A DNA stretch of 64,000 nt, taken from positions 1,762,903-1,826,902 of the forward strand of contig NZ_GL379770.1 of the NCBI RefSeq assembly GCF_000143765.1, given 5' to 3'. Positions 18,008 to 26,234 of the stretch are shown piece after piece. This stretch comes from Sphingobacterium spiritivorum ATCC 33861 (GTDB lineage: Bacteria; Bacteroidota; Bacteroidia; Sphingobacteriales; Sphingobacteriaceae). Both the position numbers and the translations under genes were made by a program. Below the pieces are notes generated by a model. It made no database searches. It saw only the letters and a list, made by a program, of their open reading frames with translations, and was not told the DNA's origin. Positions within the stretch are counted from its first letter, which is position 1. Each line of letters opens with the position of its first letter.

Positions 18008-18721
18008 TTACATAATTCCGTATTTCTCAAAAGCCTCTTTTGCAGTCATTCCTTCTGTTATTTTCTGAAGGACAATCTTTTCACTTCTGGCTTTTTCAAA
18101 TGCCCGGGTTAATATTTCCTTTTCCTTTGCTTTTGGCACTACGCAGACACCGTCTATATCTCCAAATAAAAGATCTCCGTCTTCAATCCGGACCTTATCT
18201 ATGCAGATCGGTACTCTCCAGTCTATTACTTTTCCACGGGGCGCCTGATCCTGTGCATAGGCGCCCAAGGAGAAACAAGGAAAATTTAATGCTAATATAC
18301 CATTTGTATCTCTGGAATACCCATTTAGAATTGCTCCGGCGGCATTTAATTGTATAGCACGGGCACTCATAATCTCGCCCCATACTGCATAATCCGGAGA
18401 TGCTCCGCTGCAGATATAGATTTCATCTTCCCGCAGATCATCCAGAGCTTCCAGCATATAACCGAATGTGCTGGCTGATACAGGATTTCGGAATCCGGTT
18501 TCTCCCTGTGATGATACATCGGCTTCTAATACAGTCATAGCGCGCCCAACAATGATCATGTCGTTACGAAGAGCGCGGATACAGGGAGGTAAGAACTGAT
18601 GATATAGCCCAATCTGATCCATAACATCGCCTACTACTGCCGTAAAGAGTTCGGTTCGCATCCGCTTAAACAATTCTTTATCTGTTTTCCATGTCAATTC
18701 TGAGGGATCATATATCTTCAT
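18008..18721 (-). CDS. RraA-family aldolase/demethylmenaquinone-methyltransferase-like protein
   Basis: The 237-residue protein has the RraA fold. The class II-type aldolase signature of this family is visible: YAVWGEIMSARAIQLNAAGA followed by ILNGYSRDTNGI (G-X20-R-D arrangement). Members include HMG/CHA pyruvate aldolases, oxaloacetate decarboxylases and RNase E regulators. An enzymatic role on a keto acid fits here, because the same operon holds an acid-sugar dehydratase whose product would be a 2-keto-3-deoxy acid (inference). It is the first gene of the operon, divergent from the AraC regulator. Confidence 0.82.
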   Translation of the reverse strand: MKIYDPSELTWKTDKELFKRMRTELFTAVVGDVMDQIGLYHQFLPPCIRALRNDMIIVGRAMTVLEADVSSQGETGFRNPVSASTFGYMLEALDDLREDEIYICSGASPDYAVWGEIMSARAIQLNAAGAILNGYSRDTNGILALNFPCFSLGAYAQDQAPRGKVIDWRVPICIDKVRIEDGDLLFGDIDGVCVVPKAKEKEILTRAFEKARSEKIVLQKITEGMTAKEAFEKYGIM

Positions 18722-18810
18722 CGGATTGTTTTTTTGTATTGAATTTACCCTTACAAAACCTGATTGTATACCGTAATTAGCGGTTCAGATTTGTGCTGGA
18801 TGAGTTCTTT

Positions 18811-18818
18811 CAAAGGTA
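18811..18818 (-). promoter_or_regulatory. -7 promoter element (TACCTTTG on minus strand) for the RraA-GH2 operon
   Basis: CAAAGGTA on the plus strand reads TACCTTTG on the minus strand, an exact TAnnTTTG match, giving a leader of roughly 80 bases before the RraA start. Confidence 0.5.
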
Positions 18819-18936
18819 GAAGGTGGCTAAATAGTAAACTAAAACCGGATACACATAAAATAAAACTTTTTACTCCTTTATATAGTTTTGTTACATCAAA
18901 AAAGATCATTATTGTTTCACTAAGGACGCAATTTCA

Positions 18937-18944
18937 TATATTTG
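18937..18944 (+). promoter_or_regulatory. -7 promoter element (TATATTTG) for the AraC regulator
   Basis: TATATTTG lies 28 bases upstream of the AraC start codon and matches TAnnTTTG. A TTG at 18912-18914 could serve as the -33 element. Confidence 0.5.
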
Positions 18945-18969
18945 ATTATCATTTACAAACGATAATCAA
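18942..18969 (+). promoter_or_regulatory. Inverted repeat between promoter and start codon of the AraC regulator
   Basis: TTGATTATC, a 10-base spacer, then GATAATCAA form a perfect 9-bp inverted repeat. Its right arm ends two bases before the ATG, and its left arm overlaps the -7 element. It could be an autoregulatory operator or an mRNA hairpin hiding the start codon. Confidence 0.55.
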
Positions 18970-18971
18970 TT

Positions 18972-19838
18972 ATGAAAGCGCAATTCATTGAATTGTCACC
19001 GCCCAGTGAAAAAACCATTCATATCAAACTTGTAGACCAGAACTTTTTGAGTAATCCCCTACACTTTCATGAGCTATGTGAGTTGGTACTGATCTTAGAA
19101 AGTTACGGCAAGCGTATAGTAGGAAATCATGTGGCTTCTTTTGAAGCTGGTGATATGGTATTGATGGGGCCGAATGTCCCCCATATCTGGCGAAATGATG
19201 ATGTATTTCTCAATCCTTTACATGAAGAACGTGCAAAAGCTATTGTGATTTATTTTCCGGCAGATTTTCTGCTGACACTGACTGACGATCAATCTACCAT
19301 CTATTCCATGCAGCATTTTATAAAAAAAGCACAGCGCGGATTGCGGTTCTACGGCAAAGTATTAGAAAAAGCCAGTCACCAAATCAAATCTCTTGTACAT
19401 AAACAGAGTTTTTCGAGAATAACAGGTTTTTTGAATCTGATTGAACTCCTGTATCAAACCCATGAGTGTGAAAATCTGGCCTCTATAGGTTACAAACCTA
19501 CATTTGGAGAGCAGGACACCAACAGGATCAACAATGTATATATCTATGTGATGCAAAATTTTAGAGAAGAGGTCTCCCTGAGTATGGCTGCTGAAATAGT
19601 GAATATGACTCCTAATGCTTTTTGTCGCTTTTTTAAGAGGCATACTCAAAAATCCTTTTCCAAATTTGTCAATGAAATGAGAGTCGGACACGCCTGCAAA
19701 TTACTGATGAACAGGCAGCTTTCCATTTCTGAAATCTGTTATCAAAGCGGGTATCAAAATCTTACAAATTTCAATAAGTTCTTTAAAATGATTATGCAGA
19801 AGAGTCCGAGAGAATACCGGAAAGATATGGATGTTTAA
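18972..19838 (+). CDS. AraC family transcriptional regulator
   Basis: The 288-residue protein has an N-terminal cupin-like sensor domain (LHFHELCELVLILES, then GDMVLMGPNVPHIW near residues 57-75). The C-terminal AraC/XylS DNA-binding domain has two helix-turn-helices: VSLSMAAEIVNMTPNAFCRFF, then ISEICYQSGYQNLTNFNKFF. The cupin part probably binds a sugar or sugar derivative. Divergent orientation from the RraA-GH2-dehydratase-SDR operon makes that operon the most likely target. The inverted repeat over its own start suggests autoregulation. Confidence 0.9.
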   Translation: MKAQFIELSPPSEKTIHIKLVDQNFLSNPLHFHELCELVLILESYGKRIVGNHVASFEAGDMVLMGPNVPHIWRNDDVFLNPLHEERAKAIVIYFPADFLLTLTDDQSTIYSMQHFIKKAQRGLRFYGKVLEKASHQIKSLVHKQSFSRITGFLNLIELLYQTHECENLASIGYKPTFGEQDTNRINNVYIYVMQNFREEVSLSMAAEIVNMTPNAFCRFFKRHTQKSFSKFVNEMRVGHACKLLMNRQLSISEICYQSGYQNLTNFNKFFKMIMQKSPREYRKDMDV

Positions 19839-19841
19839 TAT

Positions 19842-19875
19842 AAAATGGGCGCTGAATTGTTTCAGCGCCCATTTT
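19842..19875. terminator. Bidirectional terminator between AraC and M60 genes
   Basis: A perfect 15-bp stem (AAAATGGGCGCTGAA / TTCAGCGCCCATTTT) with loop TTGT has A/T tails suiting both directions. Confidence 0.88.
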
Positions 19876-19918
19876 TATTTCAGTCAGGAAAACTGTCTAT
19901 AAAAGCAGTCCGCTCTGA

Positions 19919-21508
19919 TTAATCCTTCAATAAGGAAAGATCAGTCTTTGGTTTCGGAAGATTCATGTTACGTATTGCTGCTTTGCATTCGTCCACCATT
20001 GCCTGCGTCATTTCATAGCTATATTTACCATAATCATCCATCTCAAATTTGCCGACATAGAAAAATCCGTATCCGTCAAAGAATTCAGTTAAATCTACTT
20101 TACCAATTTCGCAAACCGTTTTTACAAAATTGAGCTGGTATACGGCCGGGTTTTGCCCTCTATCCATGAAATTACTTCTTCTGCTCCTTCTGTTTTTAGA
20201 GAGATCAACGGCTGCCTGCTGGCGGAAAGCCTCAAAAAGATCCGGATAAAAATCAGGATTTACACCTTGCCCGGCAAAATATAACTGCAATTGCCAGAAA
20301 GGCACAAGCCGGTTAAACACATCTCCGTCCTGAAGGTAACTTTTACCTTTTCCATACAGTTCGTTACGAACCTTTTCATAGTTATTTTGTTCAGAAATAC
20401 GGCTTTTATTTCCAAATGAAGTAGTCACGTAGAGGGAAAAAATATTGTTACTCACTTCTCCTAGACCACCCCAGCTGAGGTATGGGCGCGTCTGATGCAC
20501 ATGTCCTACTTCATGACTGAATCCCCAGCAAGGATCTCCTTTTATTACGCTTGCAGGATCTACGACCATCGCCATGGCATACCCGGGTTTATCTCCCATA
20601 TATGCCACTCCGTCTCCGTCACGGAACATATAATAGTTGTAATTGACACGGGAAAGGATCTTGTTTTCAGGCACTCTGTTGTGCTTTATCAATCCTAATA
20701 TACGGTGCTGACGATAGACCAATGAATCATAATTACTGATCAGTTCCACACCTTTACCATACGCATACTTCTTAATTGCTTCCGTTGGATAAGCTATTTG
20801 TATGTGTTCCCCAACAGCATCCACTATAGGATAGACTGCATGATCGACCAGATTGTTCCAGTCCTGATCATTGTGTTTACTGATATCAAAATAGCCATTT
20901 ACAGCTGCATTCAAAAAGTGAACCTGTATAGGCATTTGTTCTTTTGGCTTATCCGAAAAATAAGTGATGTATGCCAATCCTCCGAAATTTTTAATATCTA
21001 CAAGGTTCACTCCATTACGCAGGTCAAATTCCTGTTTTTCTATTCCCCATCCTTTTGGATCTTTGGTCGGATCGATCCCCTGCGGAGCATGTCTGTCCCA
21101 GTTTGGAACAACTAATTTGATATGATTATCATGGGAAATTCCATCTACAAGGATGGTTTGTTTGCCAATTGGCAAATAAATGCCTGTGATATTCTGATAT
21201 TTACTGTAGCCATCCCCTATGGACAATTGTTCGCCCAGTTCGGACGGAGATAAAATGGCATGATAGGATGCTAATCTGTAGTTTTTATCGTATTTGCCTG
21301 ATTGCAGTTGTTCGGCCACCTGACGGATCTGCGGATCTGTGATTTTGGCAATATCGGCACTTTTAATTCCCTTTCTTAACTGAGTCGCCAAAGGGTCTGA
21401 AAAGATACTTAGCTCTTTATAGGTTTCTTTAAGTTTTGCAGCGGACTGAGCTTGTAGAGTGCCATAGCTACCCATTATGAGTAGCAACAGAGGTACTATT
21501 TTTTTCAT
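19919..21508 (-). CDS. M60-like (enhancin-type) zinc metallopeptidase, exported
   Basis: The 529-residue protein has a signal peptide (IVPLLLLIMGSYGTLQAQ). It carries the gluzincin zinc motif of peptidase family M60, HEVGH at 332-336, with the third ligand glutamate 15 residues on (Glu351 in GGLGEVSNN). An N-terminal beta-rich region (about 100-200, GIYLPIGKQTILV) precedes the catalytic domain, as in M60-like peptidases that cut O-glycosylated mucin-type proteins. It follows the GH92 gene in the same direction after 204 bases, so peptidase and mannosidase probably act together on glycoproteins. Confidence 0.87.
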   Translation of the reverse strand: MKKIVPLLLLIMGSYGTLQAQSAAKLKETYKELSIFSDPLATQLRKGIKSADIAKITDPQIRQVAEQLQSGKYDKNYRLASYHAILSPSELGEQLSIGDGYSKYQNITGIYLPIGKQTILVDGISHDNHIKLVVPNWDRHAPQGIDPTKDPKGWGIEKQEFDLRNGVNLVDIKNFGGLAYITYFSDKPKEQMPIQVHFLNAAVNGYFDISKHNDQDWNNLVDHAVYPIVDAVGEHIQIAYPTEAIKKYAYGKGVELISNYDSLVYRQHRILGLIKHNRVPENKILSRVNYNYYMFRDGDGVAYMGDKPGYAMAMVVDPASVIKGDPCWGFSHEVGHVHQTRPYLSWGGLGEVSNNIFSLYVTTSFGNKSRISEQNNYEKVRNELYGKGKSYLQDGDVFNRLVPFWQLQLYFAGQGVNPDFYPDLFEAFRQQAAVDLSKNRRSRRSNFMDRGQNPAVYQLNFVKTVCEIGKVDLTEFFDGYGFFYVGKFEMDDYGKYSYEMTQAMVDECKAAIRNMNLPKPKTDLSLLKD

Positions 21509-21712
21509 AATTTATTGGAATAAGATATGTCCTAAAATAGAGCAATAAAACGTCTTAAGCCCTCAATGAAATGTAATATTCTGGCGATAAATTGCCTGCA
21601 AACGGCATAAAGTGCGTTTTCAAACCAACTCAATCGTTTGCTCAAAATAACAAGTTATATGATCTGCTCAGGTTACATCATCCCTAATCTGTATGATCCG
21701 CAGTCTTTAGCA

Positions 21713-24037
21713 TTACCTTTTAAGATAAATATCCAGTTGACCGCCTTTGCGGAGATCTTCAAAGCGGAGCACAGGCTTCTTGAGTATTGTTCCGTTAAGG
21801 TTCATATTCTTAATATAAATTGCTTCCGGATTTTGTCCGTGAGTTGTAATTGTAAACGGTTTCTGACGTATTGCTTCAGGCAATTGTATCTTTATCTGAT
21901 CAAACAACGGCGCCCCAATCTGAAATGAGGCATCAGGAGAAGTGAGGCCTTTAACATCAAACAGCCCCATCGCTGATAATACGTACCATGCACCTAATTG
22001 CCCCTGATCTTCATCCTGACCATAGCCGTATCCATGTATACCATCTGTTCCGTAAAACTCATTACAAATGGCTCTAACCCATTTTTGGCTCAGATCTGGT
22101 CTTCCTGCAAAATGAAATAGCCAGGAGATATGTAAGTTGGGCTGATTGCCGTGGTTATATAATCCTTCTATACCTGCAAAAGCATCGATATGAGTACCTC
22201 CTCCGAATATATTCTTGCGGGAGATAGTAAAAATACTGTCCAGTCGTTTATTAAATGTTTCTTTCCCCACAAGGGATACCAGTTCTTCAGGAGTGTGTGG
22301 TACATAGAATGTATATTGCCAGGCATTACCTTCCTGAAATCCTCTCCAGGATTCATAAGGATTGAATTTATCTATAAACTGTCCGTTAACGTCTTTAGGC
22401 CTTATAAACTTGGTTTTTGGGTCATACAGTTGCTTCCAGCCTTTGGATAATCTGTTCAGTGTCCGGTAATCTTCATTTTTTCCTAAGGACTTGGCAAACT
22501 GAGCGACGGCGTAAGCGGAGAAAGCATATTCCAGAGTATGTGAGGCTCCGAAGGGCGAACCTTGCACCATGAGTTCGGGGCTGTCTGATTTGTCTATGAG
22601 ATATGGTGAATACCCCTGACGGACAAACACGCCTACATCCAATTTACCTGCGCCGGGTATACGTCCTTCGGATACAAGCTCATTTTTATGGGCTGCTTCA
22701 TATGCCAGTTCTACATCATAATCCCGTATACCGATATTGTAAGCTGCAGCGATGGCTAATCCTGTAAAGTTTGTTCCCACTCCGGATACGTATTTACTGT
22801 TTGCGATTCCGTCTCCGAGCCAGCCTGCATCTTTATAGACCAGTAGCTGACTCTGAATCCAGTCGTTGTAATATTCCGGATAAGCAATCGCCCACAATTG
22901 TGTCAGATTCCAGAAAGCTCCCCATATCGCATCCGTATTGTAATGATGATGGACAGGATCACCGTTATTACGAAGTGCTATCTGACCGATTCCACCGTCA
23001 TTGCGGGGATAGGCGCCGTTTATATCACTGGCCAGCCCCCTGCCCAACAAGGCATGGTAGAGGCCGGTATAAAATTTAATACGATCAGATTCTTTACCTC
23101 CGCTTACTGTAATACGTGACAATGCTGTATTCCATTTTTCCAAAGCCTGCTCTTTGGCTTGATCAAAATACAGATCCTTAGCCTCTTTTATCAGATTTAA
23201 TCTGGCATTTTCAATCGATGTATAAGAAAGCCCGGTTTTAATACCGATAGTCTCCCCTTCCCTTGTATGGAACACCAGATAGAGTCCTGCTCCTTTTCCA
23301 CGTTTTTCTTTTTCTCCTGCATATGTTGTACTGTCTGTAAATGTACCGTAGGCAACAGGCGTCTTATCTATTTCTGCATAGAAATACATAGTCACTGTGG
23401 CCGATTCCTGATACTTCTTTACATATACCGGTTTCGTCACTACGTAGCCTGAGATATGGTTGTCTTTATAACTTACCTGAGCGTCCAGTACAGGTCCACT
23501 CTCTCCCATTTTGTGACCGATGTCAAAGATAATATTGGCCGAATCTGTTTTCGGAAAAGTATACTGATGGAATCCCACACGTGCTGTGGCCGTTAATTCT
23601 GCTTTAATGCCATAATCTTTTAGTCCGACCTGATAATAACCGGCAGTAGCGAATTCATCTTTTTTGTCAAATGCGGATCTGTAACCCGAATGCGGATCTT
23701 CCAATACTCCGGGATATGTCTTTACCTTTCCTACAGTCGGTGCAAATACAACCCCTCCTATCTGAAATTCATGAAAATTGGAAAAACCCGCAATAGAATG
23801 ATGCCTGTCATCGTAGCCCACGGCTTCCCATCCGGAAGCATTACCATAACTGCCATTTGTACTCGGAGCTAATTTGGCCATCCCAAAGGGTAAAGCTGCG
23901 GGTGTGTAAAAGAAATAGCGGCTATGTGCTGTACCGATATTTGGATTTACATAACGTACAGGCTTTTCGGCATTTTGTCCGGGTACTTTAATAACAAAGG
24001 TGCAGACTGACAATATGGTGAGAAGTATATATTTCAT
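21713..24037 (-). CDS. Glycoside hydrolase family 92 (exo-alpha-mannosidase), exported
   Basis: The 774-residue protein has a signal peptide and the two GH92 domains: an N-terminal beta-sandwich opening with VRYVNPNIGTAHSRYF and LPFGMAKLAPSTNG, and a C-terminal (alpha/alpha)6 barrel. Diagnostic motifs are FQEGNAWQYTFYVPH (with the general-acid glutamate) and GYGQDEDQGQLGAWYVLSAMG (with the base/calcium-site acidic residues). GH92 enzymes are calcium-dependent inverting exo-alpha-mannosidases active on N-glycans or yeast mannan; the linkage preference cannot be told. It is divergent from a lipoprotein glycosidase with a matching operator. Confidence 0.93.
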   Translation of the reverse strand: MKYILLTILSVCTFVIKVPGQNAEKPVRYVNPNIGTAHSRYFFYTPAALPFGMAKLAPSTNGSYGNASGWEAVGYDDRHHSIAGFSNFHEFQIGGVVFAPTVGKVKTYPGVLEDPHSGYRSAFDKKDEFATAGYYQVGLKDYGIKAELTATARVGFHQYTFPKTDSANIIFDIGHKMGESGPVLDAQVSYKDNHISGYVVTKPVYVKKYQESATVTMYFYAEIDKTPVAYGTFTDSTTYAGEKEKRGKGAGLYLVFHTREGETIGIKTGLSYTSIENARLNLIKEAKDLYFDQAKEQALEKWNTALSRITVSGGKESDRIKFYTGLYHALLGRGLASDINGAYPRNDGGIGQIALRNNGDPVHHHYNTDAIWGAFWNLTQLWAIAYPEYYNDWIQSQLLVYKDAGWLGDGIANSKYVSGVGTNFTGLAIAAAYNIGIRDYDVELAYEAAHKNELVSEGRIPGAGKLDVGVFVRQGYSPYLIDKSDSPELMVQGSPFGASHTLEYAFSAYAVAQFAKSLGKNEDYRTLNRLSKGWKQLYDPKTKFIRPKDVNGQFIDKFNPYESWRGFQEGNAWQYTFYVPHTPEELVSLVGKETFNKRLDSIFTISRKNIFGGGTHIDAFAGIEGLYNHGNQPNLHISWLFHFAGRPDLSQKWVRAICNEFYGTDGIHGYGYGQDEDQGQLGAWYVLSAMGLFDVKGLTSPDASFQIGAPLFDQIKIQLPEAIRQKPFTITTHGQNPEAIYIKNMNLNGTILKKPVLRFEDLRKGGQLDIYLKR

Positions 24038-24188
24038 ATGTATATAATTTGATTTTCAATGGTCATATGGAATATCCAAAGTATATTCGTTCGTGTTGGT
24101 GCAGTCTGTACTACATGGATATTTCATAATTTATAATTTCAGATCTGTATATCCGGTATCATTTATTCTTAGCAAATAAAATCAATAA

Positions 24189-24203
24189 ATGTATATACAT
24201 ATA
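24189..24203. promoter_or_regulatory. Candidate operator 1, palindrome ATGTATATACAT
   Basis: ATGTATATACAT (24189-24200) is a perfect 12-bp palindrome. It lies just downstream of the minus-strand -7 element at 24208-24215, so it would cover the GH92 transcription start. The core GTATATAC fits the GT-n-TA-n-AC operator pattern described for HutC-type GntR regulators. Confidence 0.55.
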
Positions 24204-24207
24204 AGAG

Positions 24208-24215
24208 CAAATATA
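24208..24215 (-). promoter_or_regulatory. -7 promoter element (TATATTTG on minus strand) for GH92
   Basis: CAAATATA reads TATATTTG on the minus strand, an exact TAnnTTTG match next to operator 1. The leader to the GH92 ATG would be about 165 bases. Confidence 0.45.
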
Positions 24216-24322
24216 TTTTATAATTCCGAATAATAAAAATATTATATTTTTATCTTTTTAGCTAACGTTGTTTTAAAACCTAATTAATTTGATCTATCCA
24301 TACTTTTATTACAAATCATCAC

Positions 24323-24352
24323 TTGCTTATTTTACAATTATGTGTATTATTG
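24323..24352 (+). promoter_or_regulatory. Promoter for the lipoprotein glycosidase (TTG-N19-TATTATTG)
   Basis: A TTG at 24323-24325 and TATTATTG at 24345-24352 (one mismatch to TAnnTTTG) are separated by 19 bases, the usual Bacteroidetes -33/-7 spacing. Operator 2 follows directly. Confidence 0.45.
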
Positions 24353-24353
24353 C

Positions 24354-24368
24354 ATGTATATACATATA
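24354..24368. promoter_or_regulatory. Candidate operator 2, palindrome ATGTATATACAT
   Basis: An exact 15-base copy of operator 1 lies 165 bases away, again directly downstream of a -7 element and 16 bases before the glycosidase start codon. Confidence 0.55.
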
Positions 24369-24383
24369 ACCCTTTATATAATT

Positions 24384-25688
24384 ATGAATAATATGTTCTA
24401 TTGGCTTTGCGGCTTGTTATTTTTGACTGGCTGCCATTCCAGCAAACGCTTAGAAAATCAAAAACTGTCGTCAGCTATCCTGACTGATACCTCACTGACA
24501 CATGTAGACAATTTAGCCCGGTCTGTTATAAAAGAAGGATTTAATGCCGGAAGTGGTTACTCTCAGATATGGGCAAGAGATCTCAATACTTTTATTGAAA
24601 CAGCTTTGGAAGAACGTTCTAAAGAAGATGTCAGAGGAGCTATATTACTATTCTTTGCTCTTCAGCAACCAAACGATGAGATGGTGGACGGATATGTGCT
24701 GAAGAAGGATTTTACATGGAATGATGATACACCTTATTATGCAGCAGCAGCTCCGGATCATGTAGGTTTTAAGAATACAGTGGAAACGGATCAGGAAACT
24801 TCTCTGATACAGCTGGTCTGTAAATACATCCGTAAAATAGGTGACTATGCCATTCTGGAGGAAAAAGTGGCAGGAACGACCGTGCTGGCACGTATGAATA
24901 AAATGATTGATTACCTGATGCGAGAGCGTTACAATAAACAATACGGACTGTTATATGGAGCTATGACTGCAGACTGGGGGGATGTGCAGCCACATGACGA
25001 CTTTGGATGCGACTGGAACGAGCTTTCCAATGAAGCTATAGATGTATATGATAACGCTATGCTTATTATAGCTTTAAAAGACTTATGTAGTGTGGCCCCT
25101 CATGCTCCGGAGGTACAGCAATGGAAAAAGCTGCAAAAATCTATTCATAATAATATCCGAAAATATCTTTGGGATACAAAAAATCAAAAATTTATCCCTC
25201 ATATCTATCCCGGAAAATCACCTCTGCCAGATGGATTTGATGAAAACAAGATTCATTATCACGGTGGCACTGCTATAGCTATAGAAGCCGGAGTACTCTC
25301 TAAAAAAGAAATAGCTGTTGTCAATAAGCAAATGGTTGAAAATGTACGTTTATCAGGGATGCCGAGTATAGGACTTACATTATATCCGACTTATCCTGAA
25401 GGATTTTTCAGAGGAGGTATGTCTACAGCCTTTGTATATCAGAATGGTGGTGACTGGACATGGTTTGGAGGAAGAATGATCCAGCAACTCATCGCAAACG
25501 GATTTGCGCATGAAGCATACACAGAAGTTCGCCCAATGCTTGAACGTGTTATCCGCACTCAGGGATTTTACGAATGGTACGGAAAGGGAAATATTCCAAG
25601 CGGATCCGGAAAATTTAAAGGTTCGGCGGGCGTGTTGAGTAAAGCGATAAGCCAGTTTAAAACCTGGGCTGAAGCACAACAGAAATAA
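24384..25688 (+). CDS. Lipoprotein (alpha/alpha)6-barrel glycoside hydrolase, family uncertain
   Basis: I start the gene at 24384 (MNNMFYWLCG), because this gives a clean lipoprotein signal with lipobox LTGC (Cys17); the ATG further upstream at 24342 would overlap the promoter and operator. The mature 417 residues look like a six-hairpin glycosidase: QIWARDLNTF (61-70), FGCDWNELSNEA, YHGGTAIAIEAGV and GGDWTWFGGRMI, with several acidic residues flanked by aromatics. GH63- or GH125-like enzymes (glucosidase/mannosidase) are the nearest idea, but I cannot fix the family. Divergence from GH92 and a shared operator suggest mannoside or N-glycan degradation. Confidence 0.72.
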   Translation: MNNMFYWLCGLLFLTGCHSSKRLENQKLSSAILTDTSLTHVDNLARSVIKEGFNAGSGYSQIWARDLNTFIETALEERSKEDVRGAILLFFALQQPNDEMVDGYVLKKDFTWNDDTPYYAAAAPDHVGFKNTVETDQETSLIQLVCKYIRKIGDYAILEEKVAGTTVLARMNKMIDYLMRERYNKQYGLLYGAMTADWGDVQPHDDFGCDWNELSNEAIDVYDNAMLIIALKDLCSVAPHAPEVQQWKKLQKSIHNNIRKYLWDTKNQKFIPHIYPGKSPLPDGFDENKIHYHGGTAIAIEAGVLSKKEIAVVNKQMVENVRLSGMPSIGLTLYPTYPEGFFRGGMSTAFVYQNGGDWTWFGGRMIQQLIANGFAHEAYTEVRPMLERVIRTQGFYEWYGKGNIPSGSGKFKGSAGVLSKAISQFKTWAEAQQK

Positions 25689-25708
25689 TCAGCGTATAGT
25701 TAGGTGTG

Positions 25709-25745
25709 AAATCATCTTATTTGTAATGAACAGGATGATTTTTAA
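25709..25745 (+). terminator. Rho-independent terminator after the lipoprotein glycosidase
   Basis: An 8-bp stem AAATCATC / GATGATTT (25709-25716 with 25734-25741) is followed by T-rich sequence. Confidence 0.6.
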
Positions 25746-25785
25746 TTTAATATTCTCCTGAGAACAATTATTTCAGGAAGATGGT

Positions 25786-25793
25786 TATCTTTG
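25786..25793 (+). promoter_or_regulatory. -7 promoter element (TATCTTTG) for the DUF4180 gene
   Basis: An exact TAnnTTTG match lies 55 bases upstream of the DUF4180 start codon. Confidence 0.5.
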
Positions 25794-25848
25794 TTTTAGC
25801 CCTGATTTCCACCTATATGTCCGGAAATAGGACAAATTATTATTAAAT

Positions 25849-26211
25849 ATGAATATAGATTTTATAACGATCAACGAAATCCGAATAGCAGAACTGCAAT
25901 CTGATACTATAGAAATAAATAATGCGCAGGATGCTTTAGAACTTATTATGAATTGTAAGTATCAGGATGCGGACAGCGTTATAATAACTGCCGCACATGT
26001 ACATCCGGATTTTTTTGATCTGAAAACGGGCATTGCCGGCGATATTCTTCAGAAATTCTCTACTTATAGTGGTCGTATGGCGATAGTAGGTGATTTTTCG
26101 ATTTATTCAAGCAATAGTCTGCGGGATTTTATATATGAAAGCAATAAAACAGGTCGCATCAACTTTGTAAAAACAAAAGAAGAAGCGATATCTGCATTGA
26201 GCAGATCATAA
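25849..26211 (+). CDS. DUF4180 domain-containing small cytoplasmic protein
   Basis: The 120-residue protein has no signal peptide or membrane segment and matches DUF4180 over its length. Visible blocks are INNAQDALELIMNCKYQDAD, FFDLKTGIAGDILQKFSTY and GRMAIVGDFSIYSSNSLRDF. The family is widespread in Bacteroidetes and Firmicutes. The fold looks like an alpha/beta single domain, and no reaction is known. It is monocistronic with its own promoter and is convergent with the next gene. Confidence 0.8.
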   Translation: MNIDFITINEIRIAELQSDTIEINNAQDALELIMNCKYQDADSVIITAAHVHPDFFDLKTGIAGDILQKFSTYSGRMAIVGDFSIYSSNSLRDFIYESNKTGRINFVKTKEEAISALSRS

Positions 26212-26234
26212 GGCCGCAATCATCTGCACAGGTC

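Larger units (their letters stand above)
24038..24383. other. 346-base divergent control region between GH92 and the lipoprotein glycosidase
   Basis: It contains two divergent promoters, each followed by the identical 15-mer ATGTATATACATATA (24189-24203 and 24354-24368). The stretch next to the GH92 start codon (24031-24047) also contains a partial match (TATGTATATA). I see no other gene here. Confidence 0.75.
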
